Assembly: GCF_014023275.1 (NCBI RefSeq)
Contig: NZ_CP054698.1
Location: 1,860,001-1,924,000 of the forward strand
DNA: 64,000 nt
From: Nostoc edaphicum CCNP1411
GTDB lineage: Bacteria > Cyanobacteriota > Cyanobacteriia > Cyanobacteriales > Nostocaceae
Direction: 5' to 3'
The notes below the pieces were generated by a model. That model was not told where the DNA came from. It ran no database searches and saw only the letters and a list, made by a program, of their open reading frames with translations. Both the position numbers and the translations under genes were made by a program. This document shows, in pieces, positions 1 through 7,931 of the stretch; the first letter of the stretch is position 1; each line of letters starts with the position of its first letter.

Positions 1-1149
1 TTCCAGCAATCCCTTACCATCCATTGCATCAATGGCGTTGTCAATCAAGTTTGTCCACACTTGATTCAGTTCACTGCCATAGGCAAGAATTTTCGGAAGA
101 CCTCGATCGTAATTGCGTTGCACTTGGACACCGCACTTGAGTTTATGAGCAAACAATCGCAAGGTATCTTCCAAGCCTTGATGTATATCTACTTCTTGCT
201 GAGTGCCTTGATCGAGGTAAGAATAAGACTTCATCGCTTGCACAAGTTCAGAAATCCTCTCAGATCCTCGCAAACCATGTTTAATCATTGACATGACTTC
301 AAAGGAAAGCGCTAGCCAGTGCAATCCCATTTCTCGCAATTCTGTGTCATCGTTGCGCCAACGTTCCATTAATTGCTCTAAGCTTTCAACCTCAACACCA
401 CCTTCCGCTAAAGGTTCTGCTAATTTCCATGCTTGCTTCACACCATAGTCTTCTAACCATTCCAGCAATATGGATTCGCGATCGCTTAAGGTTACAGGAT
501 CTAGGCGATTATTCAAAATCGCATCATAGCCTTGATCGCGTACTCTCAACCAGTGTTGAGTATGGGCTTCGTCAACATTGCGTTGCCCATAAACTAAGTT
601 CATTCGTTGTAACTCTAGGATGGCGGCTGGCATTTCTCCTAAAGTCCGAACCAGGGCGGCGGCTGGGTTGTTGAGTTCATGAGCTAAACCGGCGGCAAGT
701 GTCCCTAAAGCTGCCATCTTTTCCCGCCCACGAATGAAAGACTCTAGCCCCCGGACACGACTTTGCATAATTCGGAAGACCATCTGCTCAAAATCACGAC
801 ATTCATGCAGCAGTTTACGAAAGTCTTCTCCCTTCATCTCATAAATGCGGCAATTTGTTAATGCCCGCATTGTCACAGGTGCAGGTTCGCCTGTGAGTAC
901 TGGAATTTCACCAAAAAAGGATGGGGCTTCGTGTTGCCCGATGGGAATTTCAACTCCTTCACTGCGGCGGGTGATGTTGATTTTACCTTTGACTAAGATA
1001 AATAAGCGACATACAGGATCTCCCTCATGGGACAACACTTCTCCGGCAGAAAGTTCAACTGTTTGAGCGCGATCGCAAACCCACTGTAATCGCTCTTTGG
1101 GAAGTTGTTGAAACGCGTCTAAGTTAACTAATTCCTCAATACATAACAT
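1..1149 (-). CDS. cNMP-binding-domain sensor histidine kinase (3' end outside window)
   Basis: The reading frame enters from the left edge on the minus strand and begins at an ATG at 1149, seven bases after a clear AAGGAGG. The first ~140 residues read as a cyclic-nucleotide-binding fold (VCRLFILVKGKINI, then GEIPVLTGEP). A histidine-kinase dimerisation segment follows with the H-box AGLAHELNNPAAAL. The frame reaches the N-box (NQVWTNLIDNAIDAMDG) just before the window ends, so the G-boxes are missing only because of the window edge. The gene lies downstream of, and in the same direction as, the response-regulator/reductase fusion at 1497-3161, which suggests a two-component pair reading a small ligand or redox state. 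A MITE now sits between them, ending 13 bases upstream of this start codon's Shine-Dalgarno region. Confidence 0.88.
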   Translation of the reverse strand, partial: MLCIEELVNLDAFQQLPKERLQWVCDRAQTVELSAGEVLSHEGDPVCRLFILVKGKINITRRSEGVEIPIGQHEAPSFFGEIPVLTGEPAPVTMRALTNCRIYEMKGEDFRKLLHECRDFEQMVFRIMQSRVRGLESFIRGREKMAALGTLAAGLAHELNNPAAALVRTLGEMPAAILELQRMNLVYGQRNVDEAHTQHWLRVRDQGYDAILNNRLDPVTLSDRESILLEWLEDYGVKQAWKLAEPLAEGGVEVESLEQLMERWRNDDTELREMGLHWLALSFEVMSMIKHGLRGSERISELVQAMKSYSYLDQGTQQEVDIHQGLEDTLRLFAHKLKCGVQVQRNYDRGLPKILAYGSELNQVWTNLIDNAIDAMDGKGLLE

Positions 1150-1171
1150 TAATGAACCTCCTTGAGAGGGC

Positions 1172-1433
1172 CTACCGTGTACACACAAGTCTTTTAAAGT
1201 TGATGTGTAACGTAGGGTGGGTTAATTTTACGTGAGTTCGACAAGTCTTATTTGACCTCTCCCCCAACCCCTCTCCGACACGGAGAGGGGAGCAAAAGGC
1301 TGAATTTTTCATTGCTCCTCCCTTTCCGTTTCGGAGAGGGAGGCTGGGAGGGAGAGGTTCATCGAACTCACGTTAATTTTTGCAGGTCGATGCAACTAAG
1401 GTGCGGGTCAAGAGACTTGTGTGTACGCCGTAG
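1172..1433. mobile_element. MITE-like element with terminal inverted repeats and 10-bp target duplication
   Basis: The ends are 21-bp inverted repeats (left starts CTACCGTGTACACACAAG; right is its complement with two mismatches, ending at 1433). Both sides are flanked by TTGAGAGGGC (1162-1171 and 1434-1443), a direct repeat expected from target duplication. Inside, further inverted pairs are nested: ACGTGAGTTCGA near 1230 against TCGAACTCACG near 1363, and C/T-rich CCTCTCC tracts against GGGAGAGG tracts. The whole 262 bp could therefore fold into one long hairpin. It has no coding capacity. It separates the kinase from its upstream partner gene. Confidence 0.75.
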
Positions 1434-1496
1434 TTGAGAGGGCAGGGGGGAGGGGTTGCAGATTTTACTTAAACAGCTTGGTATTTACCGCTTCCC

Positions 1497-3161
1497 TTAA
1501 ACATTACTTAGGTAGCGGTGAACGAATTGAATAGCGATCGAACCTTCTCCCACACCGGATGCCACGCGCTTAATTGAGCCGTAGCGGACATCTCCGGCTG
1601 CGAAGATGCCTGGAATGTTGGTTTCTAGCAAAAAAGGAGAGCGTTCCAAATTCCAACCACGAGGAGATTTGTCATTATGCACTAAGTCTGGCCCTGTGAT
1701 GATAAACCCCTGAGCATCGCGTTGAATAACACCATCGAGCCAATCTGTTTTGGGGCTAGCACCGATGAAAATAAAGAGCGATCGCGCTGGCACGGTTTCA
1801 GTTTGTCCAGTCTTGGCATGGGCAATCACAATTGCTTCTAAATGTTTCTCTCCCTTCACTTCCACGACACTGCAACCTGTACAAACTTGGATATTTTCAG
1901 TCGCGGCAATTTGGTCAATCAAGTATTGGGACATACTCAATGATAGTGACTCACCCCGCACCAACATGATCACTTTGCTGGCATACTTAGAAAAATGCAT
2001 TGCTGCTTGTCCAGCAGAGTTTGCCCCGCCTACCAAGTAAACCTCTTCGTTGCTACAGGCGATCGCTTCAGTCATGGCAGCACCATAGTAAATTCCTGCC
2101 CCTGTCAGCTTTTCGGCTCCTGGAACCTTTAGCCAACGGTAGGAAACGCCGGTTGCAACTAAAAGTGCATGGCAACTAATCTCGCTCCCATCTGCTAATT
2201 GCAGAATCCGATAAGGATTTTCCAGCCTAACCCCAGTTACTACTTGAGGTGTGAGAATCTCTACCCCAAATCGCCGCGCTTGGGTGACTCCCCGCCTTGC
2301 CAAATCATTACCGCTCAAGCCAATAGGAAACCCCAAATAGTTCTCAATCCGCGAACTCGTACCGGCTTGTCCTCCTGGCGCTTCCCGCTCAATTAAGACA
2401 GTACTCAATCCTTCGGAAGCGCCATAGACGGCGGCGGCCAGTCCGGCAGGGCCAGCACCCACGATCGCCAAATCATAAAAAGGACGCTCTGCTTGAGTTT
2501 GCAGTCCAATTTTGGCAGCAATCTCTAAATTAGATGGTTGAATTAACCGGGAACCATCGGGAAACAGCACCAAGGGCAATTGTTGTCTACAATCAGCTTG
2601 GGCGTATTCCACCAGTTTTGCCGCCTCTGGTTCCAGTTCAATATCTAACCACTTAAATGGAATCTGGTTACGTGCTAGGAAATCTTTCACCTGATGTGAA
2701 AAAGGCGACCAGCGATTACCAATGACTCGAATCCCTTCAAAGGGTGGGCGGAATCCAGCTAGCCAGTCATCAAGCAAATCATCTAAAACCGGATATAGCT
2801 TCTCTTCTGGTGGATTCCAGGGCTTGAGTAAGTAATAATCAAGTCTGGCACTATTAATTGATTTAATGGCAGCATCCGTATCTGCATACGCCGTCAACAA
2901 GGCACGTTTTGCATCGGGAAAGATGTCTTTTGCCTGTTCCAGGAACTCTACACCTCCCATCTGGGGCATACGTTGATCTACCAAAAATAGAGCAACAGCT
3001 TCATTCCGTAATTTGAGTTGCTGCACCACATCCAGAGCGTTAATACCCGAATCTGCCCGAACAATACGGAAGCGATCGCCATACTGATGCCGTAAGTCTC
3101 GTGACACTGCTTGCAGCACCTCTGGATCATCATCGACGGTTAAAATTGCTGGTTTCGCCAT
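1497..3161 (-). CDS. response regulator fused to thioredoxin-reductase-like flavoprotein
   Basis: This 554-residue fusion has three parts. Residues 1-130 form a receiver domain (VDDDP start, phosphoacceptor D62 in LFLVDQRMP, LLKPW near the end). Residues ~145-215 look like a glutaredoxin/thioredoxin fold whose redox motif is replaced by SPFS. Residues ~228-554 form a thioredoxin-reductase-like domain with FAD motif IVGAGPAGLAAAVYG, NADPH motif VGGANSAGQAA and C-terminal FAD motif GIFAAGDVR. Where a true thioredoxin reductase has CATC, this protein reads YYGAAMTEA, so neither redox dithiol is present. The family occurs in cyanobacteria as a response-regulator/reductase fusion next to a cNMP-domain kinase, as here. 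I infer a redox- or NADPH-responsive output rather than classical thioredoxin reduction. Confidence 0.9.
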   Translation of the reverse strand: MAKPAILTVDDDPEVLQAVSRDLRHQYGDRFRIVRADSGINALDVVQQLKLRNEAVALFLVDQRMPQMGGVEFLEQAKDIFPDAKRALLTAYADTDAAIKSINSARLDYYLLKPWNPPEEKLYPVLDDLLDDWLAGFRPPFEGIRVIGNRWSPFSHQVKDFLARNQIPFKWLDIELEPEAAKLVEYAQADCRQQLPLVLFPDGSRLIQPSNLEIAAKIGLQTQAERPFYDLAIVGAGPAGLAAAVYGASEGLSTVLIEREAPGGQAGTSSRIENYLGFPIGLSGNDLARRGVTQARRFGVEILTPQVVTGVRLENPYRILQLADGSEISCHALLVATGVSYRWLKVPGAEKLTGAGIYYGAAMTEAIACSNEEVYLVGGANSAGQAAMHFSKYASKVIMLVRGESLSLSMSQYLIDQIAATENIQVCTGCSVVEVKGEKHLEAIVIAHAKTGQTETVPARSLFIFIGASPKTDWLDGVIQRDAQGFIITGPDLVHNDKSPRGWNLERSPFLLETNIPGIFAAGDVRYGSIKRVASGVGEGSIAIQFVHRYLSNV

Positions 3162-3283
3162 AATTACTGTTACTCAACAATTGCAGTGCCTAGTACCGCA
3201 AGGCGGAAGTCAAAAGTCAAAAGTTTTGGATATCAGCGCTTTTGCAAGTTTTAAAATGGTAACTTGATTTAAGCCGCGCTGTA

Positions 3284-3499
3284 CTAGCCGTTATTTTTAA
3301 CCAGTTGTTTTAAACGAAAGTATGCCTCTTCTGGTGTCAGAGGTTCGGATTGACTTTCATTTGGTATATAAAATACCCAAGTATCGGGAAAGTAATGTAC
3401 CACAAAGCTAGGAATCAAACCCAAGCTCAATGCTTGCTTTCCGAGTTTTTCAGTTTGTTCTTCTAAACCCAGTTGGTTATGAAATACGTGTTCAGCCAT
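3284..3499 (-). CDS. small conserved hypothetical protein
   Basis: A 71-residue soluble, acidic protein with no signal peptide or membrane segment. Its ATG follows a weak GGAGA about ten bases upstream. It is in the same direction as the fusion gene but 120 bp upstream of it, so co-transcription is possible. The centre (VVHYFPDTWVFYIPNE) is hydrophobic and aromatic, as in a small folded domain. I do not recognise the family and assign no function. Confidence 0.5.
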   Translation of the reverse strand: MAEHVFHNQLGLEEQTEKLGKQALSLGLIPSFVVHYFPDTWVFYIPNESQSEPLTPEEAYFRLKQLVKNNG

Positions 3500-3830
3500 A
3501 CTTGTTTATCTCCCTGCACTTTATTTGAACTTGGAAGAAGGTTTAGGTGATTCACCATTCACCATGTTTCAGAATGAGCTTGAGAATATTTTGGTAATTT
3601 CACAATATGCTTTCGTAGAGAATCATAAAACTATTTTGGTCAGTCGCGTTAATCTGAAATTGAATTAGGGACTTCTAAATAAAAAATATTCAATTAACTC
3701 TTGTGGGGTGGGCGTCTCGCCCGCCCTATGGACGCTTACCTGTAATGCTTGTTTGCTAGACTAACTGGGGGCGGTGGCCTAATTAAATATTGGTGGTAGT
3801 GTACTGGTTTTGATACAACTGATCCACTTA
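3500..3830. other. intergenic region with a GC-rich hairpin
   Basis: No gene is visible. A hairpin at 3706-3726 pairs GGGTGGGCG with CGCCCGCCC around a three-base loop. It resembles the interspersed palindromes common in Nostoc genomes and has no T-tract, so it is a weak terminator candidate. Confidence 0.4.
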
Positions 3831-3860
3831 TTGACATAGTATGCTAGATTTAGCATACTA
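3831..3860 (+). promoter_or_regulatory. promoter with overlapping 10-bp inverted-repeat operator for the toxin-antitoxin operon
   Basis: TTGACA at 3831-3836 is followed after 17 bp by CATACT at 3854-3859, a good sigma-70-like pair. The perfect inverted repeat TAGTATGCTA-gatt-TAGCATACTA (3837-3860) fills the spacer and the -10 box. Binding there would block RNA polymerase, as expected for autorepression by the HTH antitoxin. Transcription would start within a few bases of the ATG at 3869, so the mRNA would be nearly leaderless. Confidence 0.65.
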
Positions 3861-3868
3861 GCTATTGT

Positions 3869-4255
3869 ATGAGTAAAACTCACCAAAAACCTCTCAAATA
3901 CATTGCAAGCGCTTTAGATGACTTGAAGGATTTCCCTGAAGACGTGCAGGACGTAATGGGTTACGCTCTTGATTTAGCACAACATGGGGGTAAACATCCT
4001 GATGCAAAACCCTTGCATGGTTTTAAAGGGGGTGGGGTTTTAGAGGTCGTAGATGATTTTGATGGAGATACATACCGAGCAGTGTACACTGTGAAATTTG
4101 CGGGGTTTGTTTACTTATTACACGCATTTCAAAAGAAATCAAAGCACGGTATTGCTACATCACAACAAGATATAGATTTAGTAAAAAAGAGCTTAAAAGC
4201 CGCCCAAGAAGACTATTTAGAAGAAGCTGCTAAAGAAAAAGGAGTAGATGAGTGA
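3869..4255 (+). CDS. RelE/HigB-like toxin (phage Gp49-like family)
   Basis: A 128-residue basic protein whose features (LDDLKDFPEDVQDVMGYAL, then KFAGFVYLLHAFQKKS) match the Gp49-like HigB toxins of the RelE superfamily, ribosome-dependent mRNA interferases. The Y-V-LHAFQKKSKHG segment is the usual core strand with basic catalytic residues. The gene precedes an HTH antitoxin gene, the inverted order typical of higBA, and its TGA overlaps the GTG start of that gene. It is preceded directly by a promoter with an operator-like palindrome. Family assignment is firm; the exact target is inferred. Confidence 0.85.
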   Translation: MSKTHQKPLKYIASALDDLKDFPEDVQDVMGYALDLAQHGGKHPDAKPLHGFKGGGVLEVVDDFDGDTYRAVYTVKFAGFVYLLHAFQKKSKHGIATSQQDIDLVKKSLKAAQEDYLEEAAKEKGVDE

Positions 4256-4578
4256 CTAAAGAAAATAGCGTTTATACTAGCAGTGGAAATGTCTTTTCTG
4301 ACTTAGGTTTACCTAATTCTGAAGAAAGATTAGTGAAAGCTGAATTAGCACGTAAAATCAGCGAATCTATCACTTTCCGCAATTTAACACAAGTCCAAGC
4401 TGCTGAACTTTTAGGAATCGATCAGCCAAAAGTCTCAGCATTAGTTAGAGGTAGACTTTCAGGTTTTTCAATTGATAGACTATTTCAATTTTTGAATGAT
4501 TTAGATAATGATGTAGAAATTATTATCAAAAGAAAGCCTGAAGATCGTAAGCAAGCTCGGACAACAGTTGTTTACTAA
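4252..4578 (+). CDS. XRE-type helix-turn-helix antitoxin (HigA-like)
   Basis: A 108-residue protein starting at GTG 4252, inside the sequence GTGA that overlaps the toxin stop. Residues ~45-85 contain a helix-turn-helix (LTQVQAAELLGIDQPKVSAL) followed by VRGRLSGFSIDRLFQFLNDL. This is the layout of the XRE/HigA antitoxins that pair with Gp49-like toxins. It should neutralise the upstream toxin and repress the shared promoter through the palindrome at 3837-3860. The C-terminus is basic. Translational coupling by the GTGA overlap would tie antitoxin output to toxin translation. Confidence 0.85.
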   Translation: MTKENSVYTSSGNVFSDLGLPNSEERLVKAELARKISESITFRNLTQVQAAELLGIDQPKVSALVRGRLSGFSIDRLFQFLNDLDNDVEIIIKRKPEDRKQARTTVVY

Positions 4579-4723
4579 TCATCTGCAACTGTTCTAAATT
4601 CCAATGCCCAGAGATTTCCTGAATAACTCTCAGTGGGATACCAGCGTTACTCATCTGGGTAAGCGCGCTACACCTAAAGCTGTGGGTAGACACGCCTATG
4701 ATCCCACCTTGTTTGCAAAAATT
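4579..4723 (-). pseudogene. tyrosine recombinase (phage integrase) C-terminal remnant
   Basis: On the minus strand this stretch reads GGIIGVSTHSFRCSALTQMS followed by NAGIPLRVIQEISGHWNLEQ. This carries the HSFR box and the SGH box of the tyrosine recombinase catalytic domain. An in-frame TAA at 4724-4726 precedes it and there is no start, so only ~45 residues of the C-terminal domain survive. The remnant sits immediately behind the toxin-antitoxin pair and suggests the pair arrived with, or next to, an integrating element. Confidence 0.7.
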
Positions 4724-5160
4724 TTATTGTTCAGTTACTTCTGCTTCTATCTTATTTTTAGCTAAAAATATTGCCCTATCTTTTAAGATTTTTGCAAATT
4801 TGTAAATTTCGTCTAAGAGGATGTTTGAAAAGTCCTCTTGTCGGTATCAAAAATTTTAGATCCCCCCTAACCCTCCTTAGAAAGGCTACAGTGTACACAC
4901 AAGTCTTCTAGAGTAGCCCCACGGACTCTTGATCCCCCCAACCCCCCTTAAAAAGGGGGGCAAAACTTCTTAAAGTCCCCCTTTTTAAGGGGGATTTAGG
5001 GGGATCTAAAAGTGATTAAAGTCACAGCAAAACACTTTTCAAACAACCTCTAAAGAGTTAATTGGCGTTTTAACTTCTTCAATATTTATATCCAAAAAAC
5101 CAATATATTTTTTTTCAGAATTCAGCCATAAAACGGACGCAAGAACCAAAATTTCTTACT
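4724..5160 (-). pseudogene. decayed reading frame split by a MITE
   Basis: On the minus strand, 5051-5160 and 4727-4816 form one open frame if the element at 4817-5050 and one copy of its TAA duplication are removed. The joined frame reads SEKKYIGFLDINIEEVKTPI, then NSLDEIYKFAKILKDRAIFL, and ends at the TAA of 4724-4726. It has no recognisable start and I do not recognise the family. It may be part of the same element as the recombinase remnant. Confidence 0.5.
4817..5050. mobile_element. MITE with GAGG..TGTTTGAAAAGT terminal repeats and 3-bp TAA duplication
   Basis: The left end GAGGATGTTTGAAAAGT (4817-4833) and right end ACTTTTCAAACAACCTC (5034-5050) are inverted repeats with one mismatch. 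TAA occurs on both sides (4814-4816 and 5051-5053). The interior holds a second inverted pair (TTTTAGATCCCCCCTAA against GGGGGATCTAAAA). It also holds an inserted copy of the end sequence of the other MITE family (CTACAGTGTACACACAAG at 4886). It is 234 bp and non-coding. A shorter relative lies at 61051-61192. Confidence 0.75.
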
Positions 5161-5520
5161 TCTTACTCATTACTCATTACTTCTCCTCTGCTACATCAAA
5201 CGCCTTAAGCTTGTGAGAAATGCGGGAAAATGTAATATAGTTCAGTACAGTTTTTTTGTGAAGCTGATTTCACAAGCAATCCAACCAGTTTGCGGTGAAC
5301 CGACTTAACTGCATTGCGGGAAGAAAATTGTACATCGGGACTTACGGCAGCTAAATCCACCCGCAACGATTTAATATTATTGATGGCTTATTGATAAGCT
5401 GCGATCGCAGTTTCGATTTTGCCTTGTGCTTTCGTTACCCGTCCAATTGCCACTGCCAGCGATAGGCAATAAGCTAATCGGCATTGATTTGTTGGGCTAG
5501 TCCTAGTGGAGTAAGTTGCT
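5144..5520. other. intergenic region with repeat shared with 34226-34325
   Basis: No gene is seen. From 5144 to about 5235 the sequence (heptad runs of ACTCATT, then CTTCTCCTCTGC and GTGAGAAATGCGGGA) is a diverged copy of the stretch that follows the ISL3 remnant near 34226. The remainder up to 5520 contains two HIP1-like sites and no clear promoter for the following regulator gene. Confidence 0.45.
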
Positions 5521-7860
5521 ATGAGAATCTTGCTGATCGAAGATGACGAAATTTTAGCGAGTGTTTTGTTGCAGTCTCTTACCCAACAACACTATGCTGT
5601 TGAAATCGCACGAGACGGACAAATTGGCTGGGAATATGCCCAAAGTACGAACTACGACTTGATATTAACAGATGTTGGACTGCCGAAACTCGATGGCATT
5701 ACTTTATGTCAGCGCTTACGTTCTAGTGGCCGTTCCACTCCTATTTTGTTGATCACAGCAAAAGATGAAACTAGCGATCGCATTCGTGGACTCGATGCTG
5801 GAGCAGATGATTATCTCATTAAACCTTTAAATTTGGGAGAACTCCAAGCAAGGGTACGCGCTTTGTTACGTCGCGGCGATACTCCCCGTCCTCCAGTGCT
5901 AGAAGTTGGGGCATTGCGGTTAGATCCAAGTATTTGCGAGGTAACATACGATAATCAGGTTTTGGATTTAACACCCAAAGAATATAGTCTGCTGGAGTTA
6001 CTACTACGGAATCCATTGCGGGTTTTTAGTCGGGGAGATATTATCGAACATCTCTGGACTTTTGACGATCCACCCCAAGAGGAAACTGTTAAGTCTCATA
6101 TTAAGTGGTTGCGACACAAGTTGAAAGTAGTTGGAGCCGTAGACTGGATTGAAAATGTTTATGGTTTGGGATATCGCTTAAAATCCCAAAAAGCTACTAG
6201 TAGAAATAGCGAAAAAATAACTCAAAAAAATCCAGATCGGGATTCCTCTGTACCCGATACTTCTCCATCCGTTGAACAGCAATTTAACCAAGCAATGAGT
6301 GGGTTGTGGAGTCAATACCAAGGGCTAATGACACAGCGAATGGAGGTACTGCAACAAGCAGCCTTAGAACTCTCTAGCGGCACACTAACTATAGAATTAC
6401 GTAAATCGGCAGAACGGGAAGCGCACAAGCTAGCTGGTGTTTTGGGAATGTTTGAGCAAGAAGCAGGAACTCAAATAGCACGGGAAATTGAACAGATTTT
6501 AGACAAAGATGGAGAGTTATTACCAGCCCAAAAACACCAACTGATATCGCTGATCCAAGAGTTAGGCAACTTGTTAAACCTAATGGCACAAAAGGTAGTT
6601 AATCAAACTGCTACCTCAATTGGGGAAGAGATAAATCCGAAGTTACTACTGATTGACCCTGATTTACAACTGGGTTCACAGTTGCAACAACTAGCATCTT
6701 CTATGGAAATGCGTTGGCAACAAATAACAACGTTAGAAGCTGCAAAAAACTTCTTGCAAACCACATCACCAGATTTAGTAGTGCTGAATGTAGATGAGAT
6801 CGGGCAGCGAGAAGAAAGTTTGGCATTCATGTTGGACTTAGCAACACATACTCCTCCTGTACCTGTTCTGGCGCTGGCTGTCACTGATCAGCTAGTGGAT
6901 CGCGTGACTTTGGCTCAGTCTGGGGCGCGGGGTTTTCTCGTCAAGCCTGTCACAGCAAATCAAGTTTGGGAAACTGCGTCTCAAATATTGCAGTTTACCC
7001 GCTCTTTAACAGTAAATGTATTAGTAGTTGATGATGATCCACTGATTTTAGCAGCACTAGGCCCAATGTTAGAACCTTGGGGAATGCGAATGACCGGATT
7101 GGACGATCCCCTACGTTTTTGGGAGGTATTGCAATCTACTGCACCAGATTTGTTGATTTTGGATGTGGAAATGCCCCAAATTAGTGGTATAGAACTTTGT
7201 CAGGCAGTTCGCACAGATCCGCAATGGCAGGAATTGCCAATTGTATTTCTGACGGCTCACCGGGAGATGGAAACGGTGCAGCAAGTGTTTGCTGCTGGGG
7301 GAGATGATTATGTGGTTAAACCCGTTGTGGGGGCAGAACTGCTGGCAAGGATTACCCACCGCCTAGAACGCAGCCGCCTACTTCAGTCGCTCTCTACCAA
7401 AGACCCCTTAACCGGGCTAGCAAATCAGTTACAGTCTAGCCGCGACTTACAGCACTTGATTACTCAAGCCGAGAAAAATCAGCAATCGGTTTGCTTAATA
7501 ATCTTGAATATTAGCGATTTACGTCAAATTAATATCCAGTATGGGCATGAGGCTGGTAATCAAGTATTGCAACGATGGAGTCGTCTATTCCAATCGGCAT
7601 TTTGCAGTGGCGAAATATTGGGATATTGGGGTAATGGAGAATTTGTGGTCGGAGTTTCTGGGTTTACTGAAACAGAAGGGCTTGTGGTCAAACATCGCCT
7701 CAGTGACATTTTAACCAAGCTCCGCCAGCAAGTCTTTACAGCTCCCAATGGCGATCGCTTCCAGGTAACTTGTAATTTTGCTGTGGTTGAGTATCCTAAT
7801 GATGGACTAAACATCCAATCTTTATACCAAGTTGCTAATTCTATGCTGAAGCAGAACTAA
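5521..7860 (+). CDS. multidomain response regulator: REC-wHTH-Hpt-REC-REC-degenerate GGDEF
   Basis: A 779-residue regulator. Residues 1-120 are a receiver with D51 (LILTDVGLP), followed by an OmpR-type winged helix at ~125-225 (SLLELLLRNPLRVFSR). A histidine phosphotransfer domain at ~255-355 has H302 in EAHKLAGVLG. A second receiver at ~370-480 has Asn (N423, VVLNVDE) at the phosphoacceptor position. A third at ~495-615 keeps D548 (LLILDVEMP). A C-terminal diguanylate-cyclase-like domain (DPLTGLANQL) has its active-site loop changed to WGNGEF, so synthesis of c-di-GMP is unlikely. The combination allows a phosphorelay within one DNA-binding protein. No cognate kinase gene is adjacent. Target genes are unknown. 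Confidence 0.92.
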   Translation: MRILLIEDDEILASVLLQSLTQQHYAVEIARDGQIGWEYAQSTNYDLILTDVGLPKLDGITLCQRLRSSGRSTPILLITAKDETSDRIRGLDAGADDYLIKPLNLGELQARVRALLRRGDTPRPPVLEVGALRLDPSICEVTYDNQVLDLTPKEYSLLELLLRNPLRVFSRGDIIEHLWTFDDPPQEETVKSHIKWLRHKLKVVGAVDWIENVYGLGYRLKSQKATSRNSEKITQKNPDRDSSVPDTSPSVEQQFNQAMSGLWSQYQGLMTQRMEVLQQAALELSSGTLTIELRKSAEREAHKLAGVLGMFEQEAGTQIAREIEQILDKDGELLPAQKHQLISLIQELGNLLNLMAQKVVNQTATSIGEEINPKLLLIDPDLQLGSQLQQLASSMEMRWQQITTLEAAKNFLQTTSPDLVVLNVDEIGQREESLAFMLDLATHTPPVPVLALAVTDQLVDRVTLAQSGARGFLVKPVTANQVWETASQILQFTRSLTVNVLVVDDDPLILAALGPMLEPWGMRMTGLDDPLRFWEVLQSTAPDLLILDVEMPQISGIELCQAVRTDPQWQELPIVFLTAHREMETVQQVFAAGGDDYVVKPVVGAELLARITHRLERSRLLQSLSTKDPLTGLANQLQSSRDLQHLITQAEKNQQSVCLIILNISDLRQINIQYGHEAGNQVLQRWSRLFQSAFCSGEILGYWGNGEFVVGVSGFTETEGLVVKHRLSDILTKLRQQVFTAPNGDRFQVTCNFAVVEYPNDGLNIQSLYQVANSMLKQN

Positions 7861-7931
7861 GGGACTTCCAACTAAAAAAATATCCTATCGCGGTGTAGGC
7901 AGGGGGAGAAAGAAAAATCACAACAACATCG

